In this document: positions 43,045 through 51,246 of the stretch, piece by piece
How positions within the stretch are numbered: the first letter of the stretch is position 1
How the letters are laid out: every line of letters begins with the position of its first letter
NCBI GenBank assembly: GCA_016717205.1
Contig: JADKGC010000002.1
Location: 620,001-684,000 of the forward strand
DNA: 64,000 nucleotides
Reading direction: 5' to 3'
DNA from: Candidatus Flexifilum breve
GTDB taxonomy: Bacteria; Chloroflexota; Anaerolineae; Aggregatilineales; Phototrophicaceae
Made by a program: the position numbers and the translations under genes
The notes under the pieces: model-generated
Database searches by the model: none
Seen by the model: the letters and a program-made list of their open reading frames with translations, nothing else
What the model was told of the DNA's origin: nothing

Positions 43045-44355
43045 TTAGGCGAGCGGCTGGGGAGTAAGGCTGAGCTTCTGCCGCACGAGCCCTTCCAGCT
43101 CCTCCCACTCGATGCTCGTCTGTCGTCCGCCGTCAAACTCGGCCTGCATCCACGCGTACACGCTTTGCAAACCGGGATCATCCTTCGGCAGCTCCACGCC
43201 CACATGCTGCTTGATGACGAAGATCAACCCGGCAATGCCGCTGTCTTTGGTCAGCGACACTTCCAGCGGGCGACCGAGCAGGTTCGGCACGTCGAACGGC
43301 GCATACATCCACCAGAACTTGTTCAGCCCGTCCGCGTGGACTCCGGCGCGTGTGCGGTGTGCATCCCGCCCGTATAGCGGATACTTGTTCGGCAGCGGAT
43401 CGCCCATCTCGTCATACAGCCCCGCGAGCTCGTTCAGCGCCGTGAAGTCGGGCGCGTCGTCCTTGAAGTACCCCATGCCGATCAGGTGCAGCAGCACGCC
43501 TTCCAGCGGCGCGTTGCCCGTGCGCTCCCCCTTGCCGAGCGACGTTCCGTTGATCGCAGCGCACCCTTCGCGGATCGCCGCGAGGCAGTTCGCCACCACC
43601 AGCCACGTATCGTTGTGCGGGTGAAATTCGAGGTCTTCCGGCTGCAAACCCATCGCCCGCAGCGTCTGGAAGATGCGCGGGATGCTGCGCGGAAGCGCGA
43701 CATCGTCATAGGGAAGTCCTAAGCCCATCGTGTCGCACACGCGGAACTTGGGGCGCAAACCGGACGGCTCGCAGATCGCCTGCACCGCCTCGATGAAGGG
43801 CTGCATGAACTCCATCGGCGCGCGCGTCGCATCTTCGAGGTGCAGGCGCGGGCGAATCCCGGCATCCACGCTCGTCCGCACCGCATCCAGATAGATCTGC
43901 GCGGCCTGGTTGCGGCCTCCTGGCTTGAATTTGTGGAACGTATGGTAGTCCGAGGCGGAGGCGAGCATGCCCGTCTCGCGCACGCCGAGCGCCTTGATCA
44001 GCGCGACATCGGCGCTGCTGGCGCGAATCCACGTCGTCGGCTCAATTGGCGCGCCGCCCCGCCAGCGTTCGAGCGCGCCTTCCAGCGCCGCCCGGTCGGA
44101 GGGGCGGTAGATGAAGAACTCCGCCTGCCGGATCGCGCCGCTCGTTCCCGTGAAGCGGCACAGCAGGTCGTAGATGGCGAGGCTCTGCTCTAGGTTGAGC
44201 GGCAGCCCGCCCTGCTGCCCATCACGGTGCGTCGTTTCGGTCGTCCACGCTTGCGCGGGCAGGTGGGCGGGGCGGTCGGTCCACACATATTGCGGGAATT
44301 GATCGCGCGGGAAACTGTCGAGAAAATACTCCGGCGTGGCGGGTTCTGTCAGCAT
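43045..44355 (-). CDS. DRE-TIM metallolyase (isopropylmalate/citramalate/homocitrate synthase superfamily)
   Basis: The start is ATG 44355 (MLTEPATPEY), which has AGGA about 9 bases upstream. The 436-residue product is an HMGL-like TIM barrel. It has the active-site Arg-Asp in TTETTHRDGQQGG (R44, D45) and the metal-binding pair H245/H247 in FHPHNDTW. Later AINGTSLGKGERTGNAPLEG matches the family's GxGERxGN. The enzyme joins an acyl-CoA to a 2-oxo acid or cleaves the product. No C-terminal LeuA regulatory domain. The divergent HTH-citrate synthase suggests a shared 2- or 3-carboxylate pathway; the precise reaction is unknown. Confidence 0.85.
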   Translation of the reverse strand: MLTEPATPEYFLDSFPRDQFPQYVWTDRPAHLPAQAWTTETTHRDGQQGGLPLNLEQSLAIYDLLCRFTGTSGAIRQAEFFIYRPSDRAALEGALERWRGGAPIEPTTWIRASSADVALIKALGVRETGMLASASDYHTFHKFKPGGRNQAAQIYLDAVRTSVDAGIRPRLHLEDATRAPMEFMQPFIEAVQAICEPSGLRPKFRVCDTMGLGLPYDDVALPRSIPRIFQTLRAMGLQPEDLEFHPHNDTWLVVANCLAAIREGCAAINGTSLGKGERTGNAPLEGVLLHLIGMGYFKDDAPDFTALNELAGLYDEMGDPLPNKYPLYGRDAHRTRAGVHADGLNKFWWMYAPFDVPNLLGRPLEVSLTKDSGIAGLIFVIKQHVGVELPKDDPGLQSVYAWMQAEFDGGRQTSIEWEELEGLVRQKLSLTPQPLA

Positions 44356-44417
44356 GAAAACGTATCCTTTGGGTGTCAATTTGTGTCTTTCTCAAAAGGT
44401 AGATATATTGATGAAAC

Positions 44418-44439
44418 TTGTCAATCTTGATTCTGACAA
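44418..44439. promoter_or_regulatory. Palindrome in the divergent promoter region, candidate operator
   Basis: TTGTCA-N10-TGACAA lies in the 114-bp AT-rich spacer between the two divergent genes. Since one of them encodes a DNA-binding helix-turn-helix, this is a candidate autoregulatory site. Confidence 0.4.
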
Positions 44440-44469
44440 TCAATCTATTCTGAGTTTGGAGATGACACC

Positions 44470-45675
44470 ATTTCACGCTATTTGAGCGCCAAGCAAGCCA
44501 CGGAAATGCTCGGGATCAGTGTGGCGACGCTGTACTCGTATGTGAGCCGCGGGCTGATTCGCAGTGAGGCGGGCGAGAAGGACAGCCGCGAGCGCCGCTA
44601 CCTCGCGGAGGATGTGGAGAAGCTGCTCAAGCGGAAGGCGCAGCGCGGCAGCCCGGAGAAAGGCGCACGCGAGGCGCTCCAGTGGGGCTCCCCCGTGCTG
44701 GAGTCCGCGCTCACGCTGATCGACGAGGAGAAGCTGTACTATCGCGGGCACGACGCCACCGAACTGGCGCTCACCCGCACCTTTGAGGAGGTCGCCACGC
44801 TGCTGTGGACGGGGAGTTGGGAGACCGTTTACAAGCTGTTCCTGCAGACGGTGACGTTCGCGATTGAGCCGGAGATCGAGGGCGTGCCGGTGCCGCCGCT
44901 CACGCGGATGCATCTCGTGCTGGCGCTGGCCGCCGACGACGATCTGCGGGCGTTCGACAAGGCGGCGCTACCCATGACGGGCGCGCGCATTCTGCTGCTG
45001 CTGGAACGGACGATCAGCGGGGTGGGCGGCGGGAGCAGCGCCGAACGGCTGGCGGCGGGCTGGAAGCTGACCACCGAGGCAGATGTGCGGCTGATCGACG
45101 CGGCGCTGATCCTGAGCGCGGACCACGAACTGAATGCGTCGTCATTCGCGGCGCGGGTGGTCGCTTCGACCGATGCTACACTGTATCAGGTGGTGAACGC
45201 GGGCTTGTCGGCGATTCAGGGGTTCAAGCACGGCGGCAATACGCGGTTGGTGGCGGCGTTCTGGCGCGAGGTCGAGGCGGCAGGCGACCCGCAGCCCGTG
45301 ATCCGCGCGTGGTTGCAGCGCGGCGAACGGATCCCCGGTTTCGGGCATGTGCTCTACCGCCAGCAGGGCGATCCACGAGCGGCGGCGCTGCTGAACCTGC
45401 TGCGGTCGAGCTACGGCGCGCATCCCGTACTGGCGCAGGCGGAGCGCATTATCCAGCAGACGCAGAAGGTGATCGACCGCGCGCCCAATATCGACTTTGC
45501 GCTGGTGACGCTGGCGCGGGTGCTGGCGCTGCCGGAAGACGCGCCGCTGACGCTGTTCGCCTTGGGGCGGACGGCGGGGTGGATCGCGCATGCGATTGAG
45601 CAGTACGCGACCGGGGAATTGATTCGGCCACGGGCGGTGTATACCGGATCGAAACCGGGCGGTGGGAACATATAG
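44470..45675 (+). CDS. Citrate synthase with N-terminal MerR-like helix-turn-helix
   Basis: I place the start at ATT 44470, giving (M)SRYLSAKQATEMLGISVATL. GGAG ends 8 bases before ATT, whereas the later TTG at 44482 is 20 bases away, and family members normally begin MxxYLSAxEAA. The protein is about 401 residues. An excisionase/MerR-type HTH (ATEMLGISVATLYSYVSRGLIRSE) occupies 1-50. A citrate synthase domain follows, with EEVATLLWTG, AALILSADHELNASSFAARV (the AxxHE catalytic His region) and IPGFGHVLYRQQGDPRA. It is likely a condensing enzyme that also binds DNA; substrate could be oxaloacetate or a homologue. Confidence 0.88.
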   Translation: MSRYLSAKQATEMLGISVATLYSYVSRGLIRSEAGEKDSRERRYLAEDVEKLLKRKAQRGSPEKGAREALQWGSPVLESALTLIDEEKLYYRGHDATELALTRTFEEVATLLWTGSWETVYKLFLQTVTFAIEPEIEGVPVPPLTRMHLVLALAADDDLRAFDKAALPMTGARILLLLERTISGVGGGSSAERLAAGWKLTTEADVRLIDAALILSADHELNASSFAARVVASTDATLYQVVNAGLSAIQGFKHGGNTRLVAAFWREVEAAGDPQPVIRAWLQRGERIPGFGHVLYRQQGDPRAAALLNLLRSSYGAHPVLAQAERIIQQTQKVIDRAPNIDFALVTLARVLALPEDAPLTLFALGRTAGWIAHAIEQYATGELIRPRAVYTGSKPGGGNI

Positions 45676-45972
45676 GAGAGGAACCTCACCCCCCGCCCCT
45701 CTCCATGGGGAGAGGGGAGATAAGAAAGGGTAACCTCACCCCCGCCCCTCTCCTAGAGGCGAGGGGAGAAGGAGAACCTCACCCCCGGCCCCTCTCCATA
45801 GGGAGAGGGGAGAAAGACAGCCTCACCCCCGGCCCCTCTCCTAAAGGCGAGGGGAGAAAGACAGCGTCAGCAGTGATGCCTGGCGGAGGAGTGATGAAAG
45901 AGAAAGAGCAACCTCACTCCCCGCCCCTCTCCATGGGGAGTTTAGATTCCGACAGTTTTGGGGAAGAGGGTA

Positions 45973-46023
45973 GACTCATCCTCGTGTGTCTTGCACGGCC
46001 AAGTGAGAACACGAGGATGAGTC
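45973..46023 (+). promoter_or_regulatory. Inverted repeat covering the transposase start (copy 2)
   Basis: The perfect 15-bp arms GACTCATCCTCGTGT (45973-45987) and ACACGAGGATGAGTC (46009-46023) enclose 21 bases. The right arm includes GAGG and the ATG at 46017. This is the arrangement IS10 and IS50 use against readthrough expression. Confidence 0.72.
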
Positions 46024-47120
46024 GAGAGCAATTGTATCAATGGCAAGCCCAAATCGCGCACATTTTGCCTGAATTAGGATATTGGCAAAGCCTGGTGGTG
46101 GCGTTGTACAGCGTGGGCATGGTCATCGCCCGACAGAGCAGCGCCAGTCGGGTGGCTGAGGTCTTGGGGTGGATGAGCAAACCCGAAAGCCTACGCCGAC
46201 GGTTCGAGCGGTGGGTTGCCAATGAGCGAGTGAGTTGGCAGGGAAATTGTCAGGACTGGAGCCGATGGGTGCTGGCGCGGGTCGGGCAAGCACACCCGGT
46301 ACTGCTGGTAGATGAAACGAAACTAGGTAACCATCTGCGCGTAATGGTGGTGGGACTGGCTTACCAGTCGTGCTGTTTACCGTTGGTGTTTTGGGCGTAC
46401 GTCCACATGCCTTGTGGACAGGTAGAACTCATTACTACGCTGTTGGGCTGGATTGATGCTGTGCTGCCGGTCGGTTGTCAACCGCTGCTGCAAGCGGATC
46501 GCGGCATTGGCACCTCGCCAGACTTAATCCGCGCCGTCGACCGCTTGGGCTGGCACTACTTGTTTCGGGTGCAGAACGACACGCGCTGTTGCACCCGTGC
46601 CGGCCACGACCGCCCCTTACGGCACTTGGTCAAACGCGGGGAATGCTGGCGCGGGTCGGGCGTCGTGTTTAAGAAAGCTGGCTGGCTCGCGGCCACGGTT
46701 TTAGTCGTATGGCAACCCGCCTATGACCAAGCCTGGTGTCTCGTCACCAATGCGGCCTATGTGAGCGACTTCACTTACGCGCTGCGCTACTGGCAAGAAG
46801 CGGCCTTTCGTGACCTCAAGTCAGACGGCTGGCAGTGGCAGACTTCTCGCGTCTGGACGCCCGCTCACGCTCAGCGCTTGCTCCTGGTCATGACCTTGGC
46901 CTATGCCTACACCCTAACCCTTGGTACTCTCGTGCTGACTTTACCACCCCTCTTTCGTGCCGTCGCTCGTCCCGGCCGGCGGCAGCACTTTTCCCTCTTT
47001 CGCCTAGGACTGCGTTTGTTTGCCTTGGTCTACGCCCGTTACGCCACTTGGCTCGTCCCGTCCCTCTTGGCTCAGGCAGCTGACCTGCCTGAGCCCTTTC
47101 GATTATGTGTCGGAGTCTAA
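46017..47120 (+). CDS. IS4-family DDE transposase
   Basis: The start is ATG 46017 (MSREQLYQWQAQIAHIL), giving 367 residues; the frame continues upstream through array sequence that is not coding. A DDE RNase-H fold shows PVLLVDETKLGNHL (first Asp), LLQADRGIGTSPDLI (second Asp), and YALRYWQEAAFRDLKSDGWQ. The last fits the IS4 Y-(2)-R-(3)-E-(6)-K signature exactly. A leucine-rich C-terminus follows. The frame is intact, so the element is potentially active. The stop TAA overlaps the right terminal repeat. Confidence 0.95.
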   Translation: MSREQLYQWQAQIAHILPELGYWQSLVVALYSVGMVIARQSSASRVAEVLGWMSKPESLRRRFERWVANERVSWQGNCQDWSRWVLARVGQAHPVLLVDETKLGNHLRVMVVGLAYQSCCLPLVFWAYVHMPCGQVELITTLLGWIDAVLPVGCQPLLQADRGIGTSPDLIRAVDRLGWHYLFRVQNDTRCCTRAGHDRPLRHLVKRGECWRGSGVVFKKAGWLAATVLVVWQPAYDQAWCLVTNAAYVSDFTYALRYWQEAAFRDLKSDGWQWQTSRVWTPAHAQRLLLVMTLAYAYTLTLGTLVLTLPPLFRAVARPGRRQHFSLFRLGLRLFALVYARYATWLVPSLLAQAADLPEPFRLCVGV

Positions 47121-47347
47121 ACCATGGGGAGAGGGGAGAAAGATAGCCTCACCCCCGCCCCTCTCCTAGAGGCGAGGGGAGATAAAAAAGAGCAACCTCA
47201 CCCCCTGCCCCTCTCCATGGGGAGAGGGGAGAAAGAGAAAAAGCAACCTCACCCCCGGCCCCTCTCCTAGAGGCGAGGGGAGATAAGAAAGGGCAACCTC
47301 ACCCCTAGCCCCTCTCCTAGCGGACAGGGGAAATTGGAAGGAGCAGA

Positions 47348-48022
47348 ATGGATTTCCAGTTTGATTATCAGATGTTTGAGTCGCCGCTGGTGGGGTTTGC
47401 GTGGCAGACACGGAGCGATGCGCGCGGCGGATCGTTTATGTCCGCGGCGGCGGCGCAGTGCGAAATGGTGATCACGCGGTATCGCGGCGAACTCACTGTG
47501 CATCTGCGCGGGCCGGAGACGAAAGCGTCGCCCGCACCGATCCCAGAAGAGGCGGAATTCCTCGGCATCACGTTCAAACTCGGCACGTTCATGCCGCATC
47601 TGCCGACAGAAACGCTCGTGGATGGGGATGCGCTGCTGCCGCTCACCGCGGGCGAACGCGCTTTCTGGCTGAACGGGTCCGCGTGGGAAGTGCCGACTTT
47701 CGACAATGCGGATGTGTTTGTGCGACGCCTCGAACGGCAGGGGCTGATCGCGCGTGACCCGGTGGTGGATGCGGCGCTGGCAGGACGAGCGGCGGGCGTG
47801 TCGCCCCGGTCGCTGCAGCGGCGCTTTTTGCGGGCGACCGGGTTGACACACGGCGCCATCGCGCAGATTGAGCGGGCGCGGGAGGCGATGACGCTCTTGC
47901 AGCGCGGGCGCTCGATCCTGGACGTGGTGGCGCAGGCCGGCTATGCGGATCAACCGCATCTGACGCGGTCGCTCAAATATTATGTCGGGCACACGCCCGC
48001 GCAGTTAGCCGGGGTGAAGTAA
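47348..48022 (+). CDS. AraC family transcriptional regulator
   Basis: The 224-residue product has an N-terminal cupin-like sensing part (about 1-125), containing ITRYRGELTVHLRGPE and FLGITFKLGTFMPHLP. A C-terminal AraC double HTH covers about 135-222: AAGVSPRSLQRRFLRATGLTHGAIAQIERAREAMTLLQRGRSILDVVAQAGYADQPHLTRSLKYYVGHTPAQLA. GGAAGGAG overlaps the last unit of the palindrome array, which thus forms its leader. The target genes are unknown. Confidence 0.9.
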   Translation: MDFQFDYQMFESPLVGFAWQTRSDARGGSFMSAAAAQCEMVITRYRGELTVHLRGPETKASPAPIPEEAEFLGITFKLGTFMPHLPTETLVDGDALLPLTAGERAFWLNGSAWEVPTFDNADVFVRRLERQGLIARDPVVDAALAGRAAGVSPRSLQRRFLRATGLTHGAIAQIERAREAMTLLQRGRSILDVVAQAGYADQPHLTRSLKYYVGHTPAQLAGVK

Positions 48023-48059
48023 AAGAGATCAACCTCACCCCCAACCCCTCTCCTAAAGA

Positions 48060-48426
48060 TTGAGGACAGGACACTTTTAACATGGGGAACCATTAAGGCG
48101 ATCATGTGAGGAAAACATGTTGTCTAGGGACGCGCTTCTGCGCATCCGAGGTCAGCGGACGGCCAGAAAGGCTTGTCCGCAAATTAAACGGCTCACCCCA
48201 CCCCCGGCCCCTCCCCGAATTCGGGGAGGGGAGCCAGCAAAAGCCACTTTTCTCCCCTCTCCCCGCTTGCGTGGGAGAGGGTTAGGGGGTGAGGGGTGAA
48301 CTCGAATTGCCTTGTATGAACCGTTGAGAATCGTGAATCATTTGCGGACAAGCCTAGAAGGCCGTCCCTACAAGGTGTCGTTTAAGGGAAGACAGTCTCG
48401 AAAAATTAAGACTGTCCTGCCGTGAA
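48060..48426. mobile_element. Disrupted copy of the small inverted-repeat element
   Basis: Left end TTGAGGACAGGACAC at 48060 and right end ...ctgtcctgccgtgaa at 48426 match the 19742 element. Flanks cctaaaga and cctaaagg agree at 7 of 8 positions. The interior has been enlarged by palindromic repeats (cccctccccgaattcggggagggg and a gcgtgggagagggttagggg unit), giving 367 bp. It fills the gap between the AraC and DUF1003 genes. Confidence 0.6.
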
Positions 48427-48532
48427 CCTAAAGGCGAGGGGCGATATGCGCTCCACGAATTGAGGGCGTTCCCGTCAACGTAATGTGGATTATAATTACA
48501 ATACGCATTATGAAGACACAAAGGGATGCCAA

Positions 48533-49066
48533 ATGGACAACGGGGTAAGCGCACGTGATAACGCACGAGATGCCGTTCTTTCCAGCCGCCGCCTGATACA
48601 CAGCCTGAAAGCCAGAGCCGACGAACGCCGCACCACCCCCGAGAAGATCGCCGATGCGCTGACCAGCCGGTTTGGGAGCATGGGCTTTTTGATTTTCAAT
48701 GTGGTGTGGTTCACGATCTGGCTGGCGTGGAATAACGGCCTGATCCCCGGCTTACAACCGTTTGACCCGTTTCCGTTTCAACTGCTGACGATGATTGTGT
48801 CACTGGAGGCCATCTTCCTGTCGATCATCGTGCTGATCTCGCAGAATCGCGGGGAGCGGGTGGCGGATTTGCGGCAGGAGATGGATTTGCAGCTCGACAT
48901 TCTCGCGGAGGACGAGCTGACGAAAATGATGCGGATGCTCGCGCTGCTCTTGGAAAAACAGGGTTTGGACGTGTCGAATGATACTGAATTGCAGGAAATG
49001 CTGCGCCCGACCAATATCGAGAAGATTCAGACCATTCTGGAAGAGCAGATCAACGTGAAGAAGTGA
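48533..49066 (+). CDS. DUF1003 membrane protein
   Basis: The start is ATG 48533 after AAGGGA, giving 177 residues. A DUF1003 core contains ADALTSRFGSMGFLIFNVVWFTIWLAWN and PFPFQLLTMIVSLEAIFLSIIVLISQNR, with two membrane helices near 48-68 and 84-108. A conserved cytoplasmic DLRQEMDLQLDILAEDELTKMMRML helix and a coiled tail follow. The family is widespread and functionally uncharacterised. Confidence 0.9.
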   Translation: MDNGVSARDNARDAVLSSRRLIHSLKARADERRTTPEKIADALTSRFGSMGFLIFNVVWFTIWLAWNNGLIPGLQPFDPFPFQLLTMIVSLEAIFLSIIVLISQNRGERVADLRQEMDLQLDILAEDELTKMMRMLALLLEKQGLDVSNDTELQEMLRPTNIEKIQTILEEQINVKK

Positions 49067-49077
49067 AGTGGGGGAAG

Positions 49078-49203
49078 CTAGCCTCACCCCCGGCCCCTCT
49101 CCTAAAGGAGAGGGGAGAGATGGCCTCACCCCTAACCCCTCTCCTAAAGGAGAGGGGAGAGATGACCTCACCCCCGACCCCTCTCCCGTGGGAGAGGGGC
49201 GAA
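49078..49203. repeat. Three tandem palindromic repeat units
   Basis: Three successive units begin cctcaccccc at about 49082, 49123 and 49165, with loops cctaaaggagagggg (twice) and cccgtgggagagggg. They lie between convergent genes. Confidence 0.8.
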
Positions 49204-49213
49204 AAGCGGGCCG

Positions 49214-49744
49214 TTAGCGTTCGGGTTCGTAGATCAGGCCGATGACATCGCCAAGCGGGCGGGATTCCACGAGCTTGAGCGTGGCGGTTGTGCCGTCTTC
49301 GAACAGGCGCTGCCCTTGCCCCAAGACAACCGGGTAGACGAGCACGCGGACGGTATCGACCAGCCCGGCGCGGAGGAGCGACTGCACCAGCTTGCCGCTG
49401 CCGTGCACGGTGATGTTCGTGCCCGCTTGCGCCTTGAGCTTGTTGACCTCGGTGGCGAGATCGCCGCTGATGATGACCGAGTTGTTCCAGTCAGCGGTTT
49501 TGAGCGTGTTCGACACGACGTATTTGCGCACACCGTTAAAGTACGCTGCGCCCTCATCCGGGCTGTTCGGCCACGCCTGCGCGAAGCCTTCATAGGTGAC
49601 ACGACCGAGCAGCAGCGCATCACTGTTGGCGGTCTCCTCGCCTTTGAAATTGGCGATCGGGTCGCTCCAGTATTTGAACGTCCACATCGGATTTTCGATC
49701 ACGCCGTCCAGCGACATGAACTCCGTCACGACGAGTTTTCTCAT
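49214..49744 (-). CDS. RibD C-terminal/dihydrofolate reductase-like protein
   Basis: The start is ATG 49744 (MRKLVVTEFMSLDGVIENP) after AAGGAGAG, giving 176 residues. It matches the stand-alone RibD_C reductase family: SDALLLGRVTYEGFAQAWP near 45, KYVVSNTLKTADWNNSVIISGD, ITVHGSGKLVQSLLRAGLVDTVRVLVYPVVLGQGQRLFEDG. It probably binds NADPH. No riboflavin genes are close, so the substrate is unknown. Confidence 0.9.
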   Translation of the reverse strand: MRKLVVTEFMSLDGVIENPMWTFKYWSDPIANFKGEETANSDALLLGRVTYEGFAQAWPNSPDEGAAYFNGVRKYVVSNTLKTADWNNSVIISGDLATEVNKLKAQAGTNITVHGSGKLVQSLLRAGLVDTVRVLVYPVVLGQGQRLFEDGTTATLKLVESRPLGDVIGLIYEPER

Positions 49745-49917
49745 GGTGGCTCTCCTTAGTTCAGTTGGTTGAATTGATTTGATACTGCTTATGATACGGG
49801 ATGTAGGGCGCAGAAGCTTGAACAAAAGCGACAGGTGTTAGGTGATGCTAATAAATAGTCGAACAACTTCATCGCCCTACCCGAAAAGAGGAGCGAGGAA
49901 ACAAGCATGGGGTTTAA

Positions 49918-49955
49918 GTCCCCTCTCCAAGTGAAGAGGGGACTTAGGGGGCGCT
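49918..49955. repeat. Short palindromic repeat
   Basis: aagtcccctctccaagtgaagaggggactt forms a 12-bp near-perfect hairpin just downstream of map on the minus strand. It may act as its terminator. Confidence 0.6.
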
Positions 49956-49964
49956 GAACTACGC

Positions 49965-50708
49965 CTAGACCGCCGTCACCAGCACGGGCGCGCCGTGGCG
50001 CACAATGATCGTATGTTCGTACTGGGCGGTGCGGTCGCCGTCCGGCGTCTTGATCGTCCAGTTGTCGTCAGCCGTGTAAACGCGCCCCGAGCCATTCGTG
50101 ATGAACGGTTCGAGCGTGATCACCAGCCCATCGGTCAGGCGGTCGTCGGCGCGCTTGGTAAAGTAGTTGGGGATGCTCGGCTTCTCGTGGATCGATTTGC
50201 CGACGCCATGCCCGCTCAACTCGCGGATGATATTCAACCCCGCCGCCCGCGCTTCCAGTTCGACGGCCTTGCCAATGGCGTTGATGCGCTGCCCCGCCCG
50301 CGCCGCGTCAATCGAGCGCTTGAGGGCGATCTTGGCCGTATCGCAAATCTTCTGGTATTCCGGGCGCACCGGCGGCACCGGGAATGTACTGCCCGAATCC
50401 GCGAAGTAGCCGCCGAGTTCCGCCGACACGTCAATGTTGACGAGATCGCCGGGCTTAATCACGCGATCCCCGGCGATGCCGTGCGCGACTTCTTCATTAA
50501 TGCTGATGCAGGTCGCGCTGGGGAACTTGTACACCAACTGCGGCGCAGACTGCGCCCCCTGCGACTTCATATAGGCCGCGCCAATGGCGTCGAGCTCGGC
50601 GGTGGTCATGCCGGGACGCAGCGCTTCCGCCATCGTCTTGATCGTCAGGCCGACGATCCGCCCGATGCGCATCAGCCCGTCAAAATCGTTCTGGTCGTTA
50701 ACTGTCAT
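49965..50708 (-). CDS. map: Methionine aminopeptidase, type I
   Basis: It removes the initiator methionine from nascent proteins. The 247-residue product has all five metal ligands of the fold in order. NIDVSAELGGYFADSGSTF supplies the two Asp, HGVGKSIHEKPSI the His, TLEPFITNGSG the first Glu, and QYEHTIIV the last Glu. HGIAGDRVI near 75 carries the substrate-contact His. There is no N-terminal zinc-finger extension. It stands alone, not with rpsM/infA as in many genomes. Confidence 0.95.
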   Translation of the reverse strand: MTVNDQNDFDGLMRIGRIVGLTIKTMAEALRPGMTTAELDAIGAAYMKSQGAQSAPQLVYKFPSATCISINEEVAHGIAGDRVIKPGDLVNIDVSAELGGYFADSGSTFPVPPVRPEYQKICDTAKIALKRSIDAARAGQRINAIGKAVELEARAAGLNIIRELSGHGVGKSIHEKPSIPNYFTKRADDRLTDGLVITLEPFITNGSGRVYTADDNWTIKTPDGDRTAQYEHTIIVRHGAPVLVTAV

Positions 50709-50722
50709 GCTTCACCTGAGTA

Positions 50723-50810
50723 GTTTACAGTTCTAAGTTTACAGTTCACAGTGAAAACGAAGTAGGGGCAGCTGATCCACAATGCAAGGCAAAAACTGTG
50801 CACTGTAAAC
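50723..50810. repeat. Inverted repeat of tttacagt words upstream of map
   Basis: tttacagttctaagtttacagttcacagt on the left is opposed by actgtgcactgtaaac on the right. It lies in the map/hypothetical spacer and is one of several spacers built from iterated short words. Confidence 0.6.
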
Positions 50811-50823
50811 GGACGCCTATAAA

Positions 50824-51099
50824 CTAGATCAGCTTGAAAATGTTCGCGACAATCTGCTTCTGATCCGGCGTCACGGCAATATAGCCCTGCTTACCGCTCT
50901 GGTCTTCAATGGCGATCCAATCAGATCCCGCGGGACATTCACCATCCACGCCATCCTGAATGATAGCAGCGCTGTGCAAAAGATCGAACAGCGACTCCAC
51001 TTTCATCGCCTCCGCGCCGAGCGCATGCCGCGCTTCCGAGGTCATGTGCGCGAGGACGCCCGCCTGTCGTAACTGCTGGTACTGTCGTGCAAAGCCCAT
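50824..51099 (-). CDS. Small hypothetical protein
   Basis: The 91-residue product starts MGFARQYQQLRQAGVLAHMT and ends with two short strands (SDWIAIEDQSGKQGYIAVTPDQKQIVANIFKLI). Helical first half, no signal peptide, no family recognised. AATAGTTC-type sequence and GGGAGCAGCACC precede the ATG, a reasonable ribosome site. The upstream spacer to gatA (51100-51246) is AT-rich. Confidence 0.6.
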   Translation of the reverse strand: MGFARQYQQLRQAGVLAHMTSEARHALGAEAMKVESLFDLLHSAAIIQDGVDGECPAGSDWIAIEDQSGKQGYIAVTPDQKQIVANIFKLI

Positions 51100-51246
51100 G
51101 GTGCTGCTCCCAATACCTAAAATGTACTACTTCATTGTAACCGAAATTAACTTTGTAAGAATAGTGAGTTTCATGTGAAACTGCGCTGTTTGTCACTTCC
51201 CTGTGTGCTATACTCTCCGTGATTTGATCACCATAGAGAGAACTCC

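Larger units (their letters stand above)
45940..47122 (+). mobile_element. IS4-family-like insertion sequence, intact copy 2
   Basis: A 1183-bp element with terminal repeats GTTTAGATTCCGACAG and the inverse of GTTTAGACTCCGACAC. It is flanked by exact 8-bp duplications CATGGGGA at 45932-45939 and 47123-47130. It carries one intact transposase gene and is inserted in the loop of the fifth unit of the tandem palindrome array. Confidence 0.95.
45682..47335. repeat. Tandem array of nine palindromic units, interrupted by IS copy 2
   Basis: Units begin (aa)cctcaccccc at 45682, 45732, 45775, 45819, 45910, then after the IS at about 47145, 47194, 47244 and 47294. Spacing is mostly 43-50 bp. Loops alternate between ccatggggagagggg and cctagaggcgagggg types, with the last unit degenerate. 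Unit five is split by the IS in its loop. The array ends in the ribosome site of the AraC-type gene. There are no unique spacers, so it is not CRISPR. Confidence 0.85.

Noticed and set aside
45705..46016. N-terminal extension of the intact transposase
   Set aside because: It translates repeat units and lies partly outside the IS; copy 1 has no such extension.
45682..47335. CRISPR array
   Set aside because: Repeats are palindromic and nearly contiguous, without unique 30-40-base spacers, and no cas genes are near.
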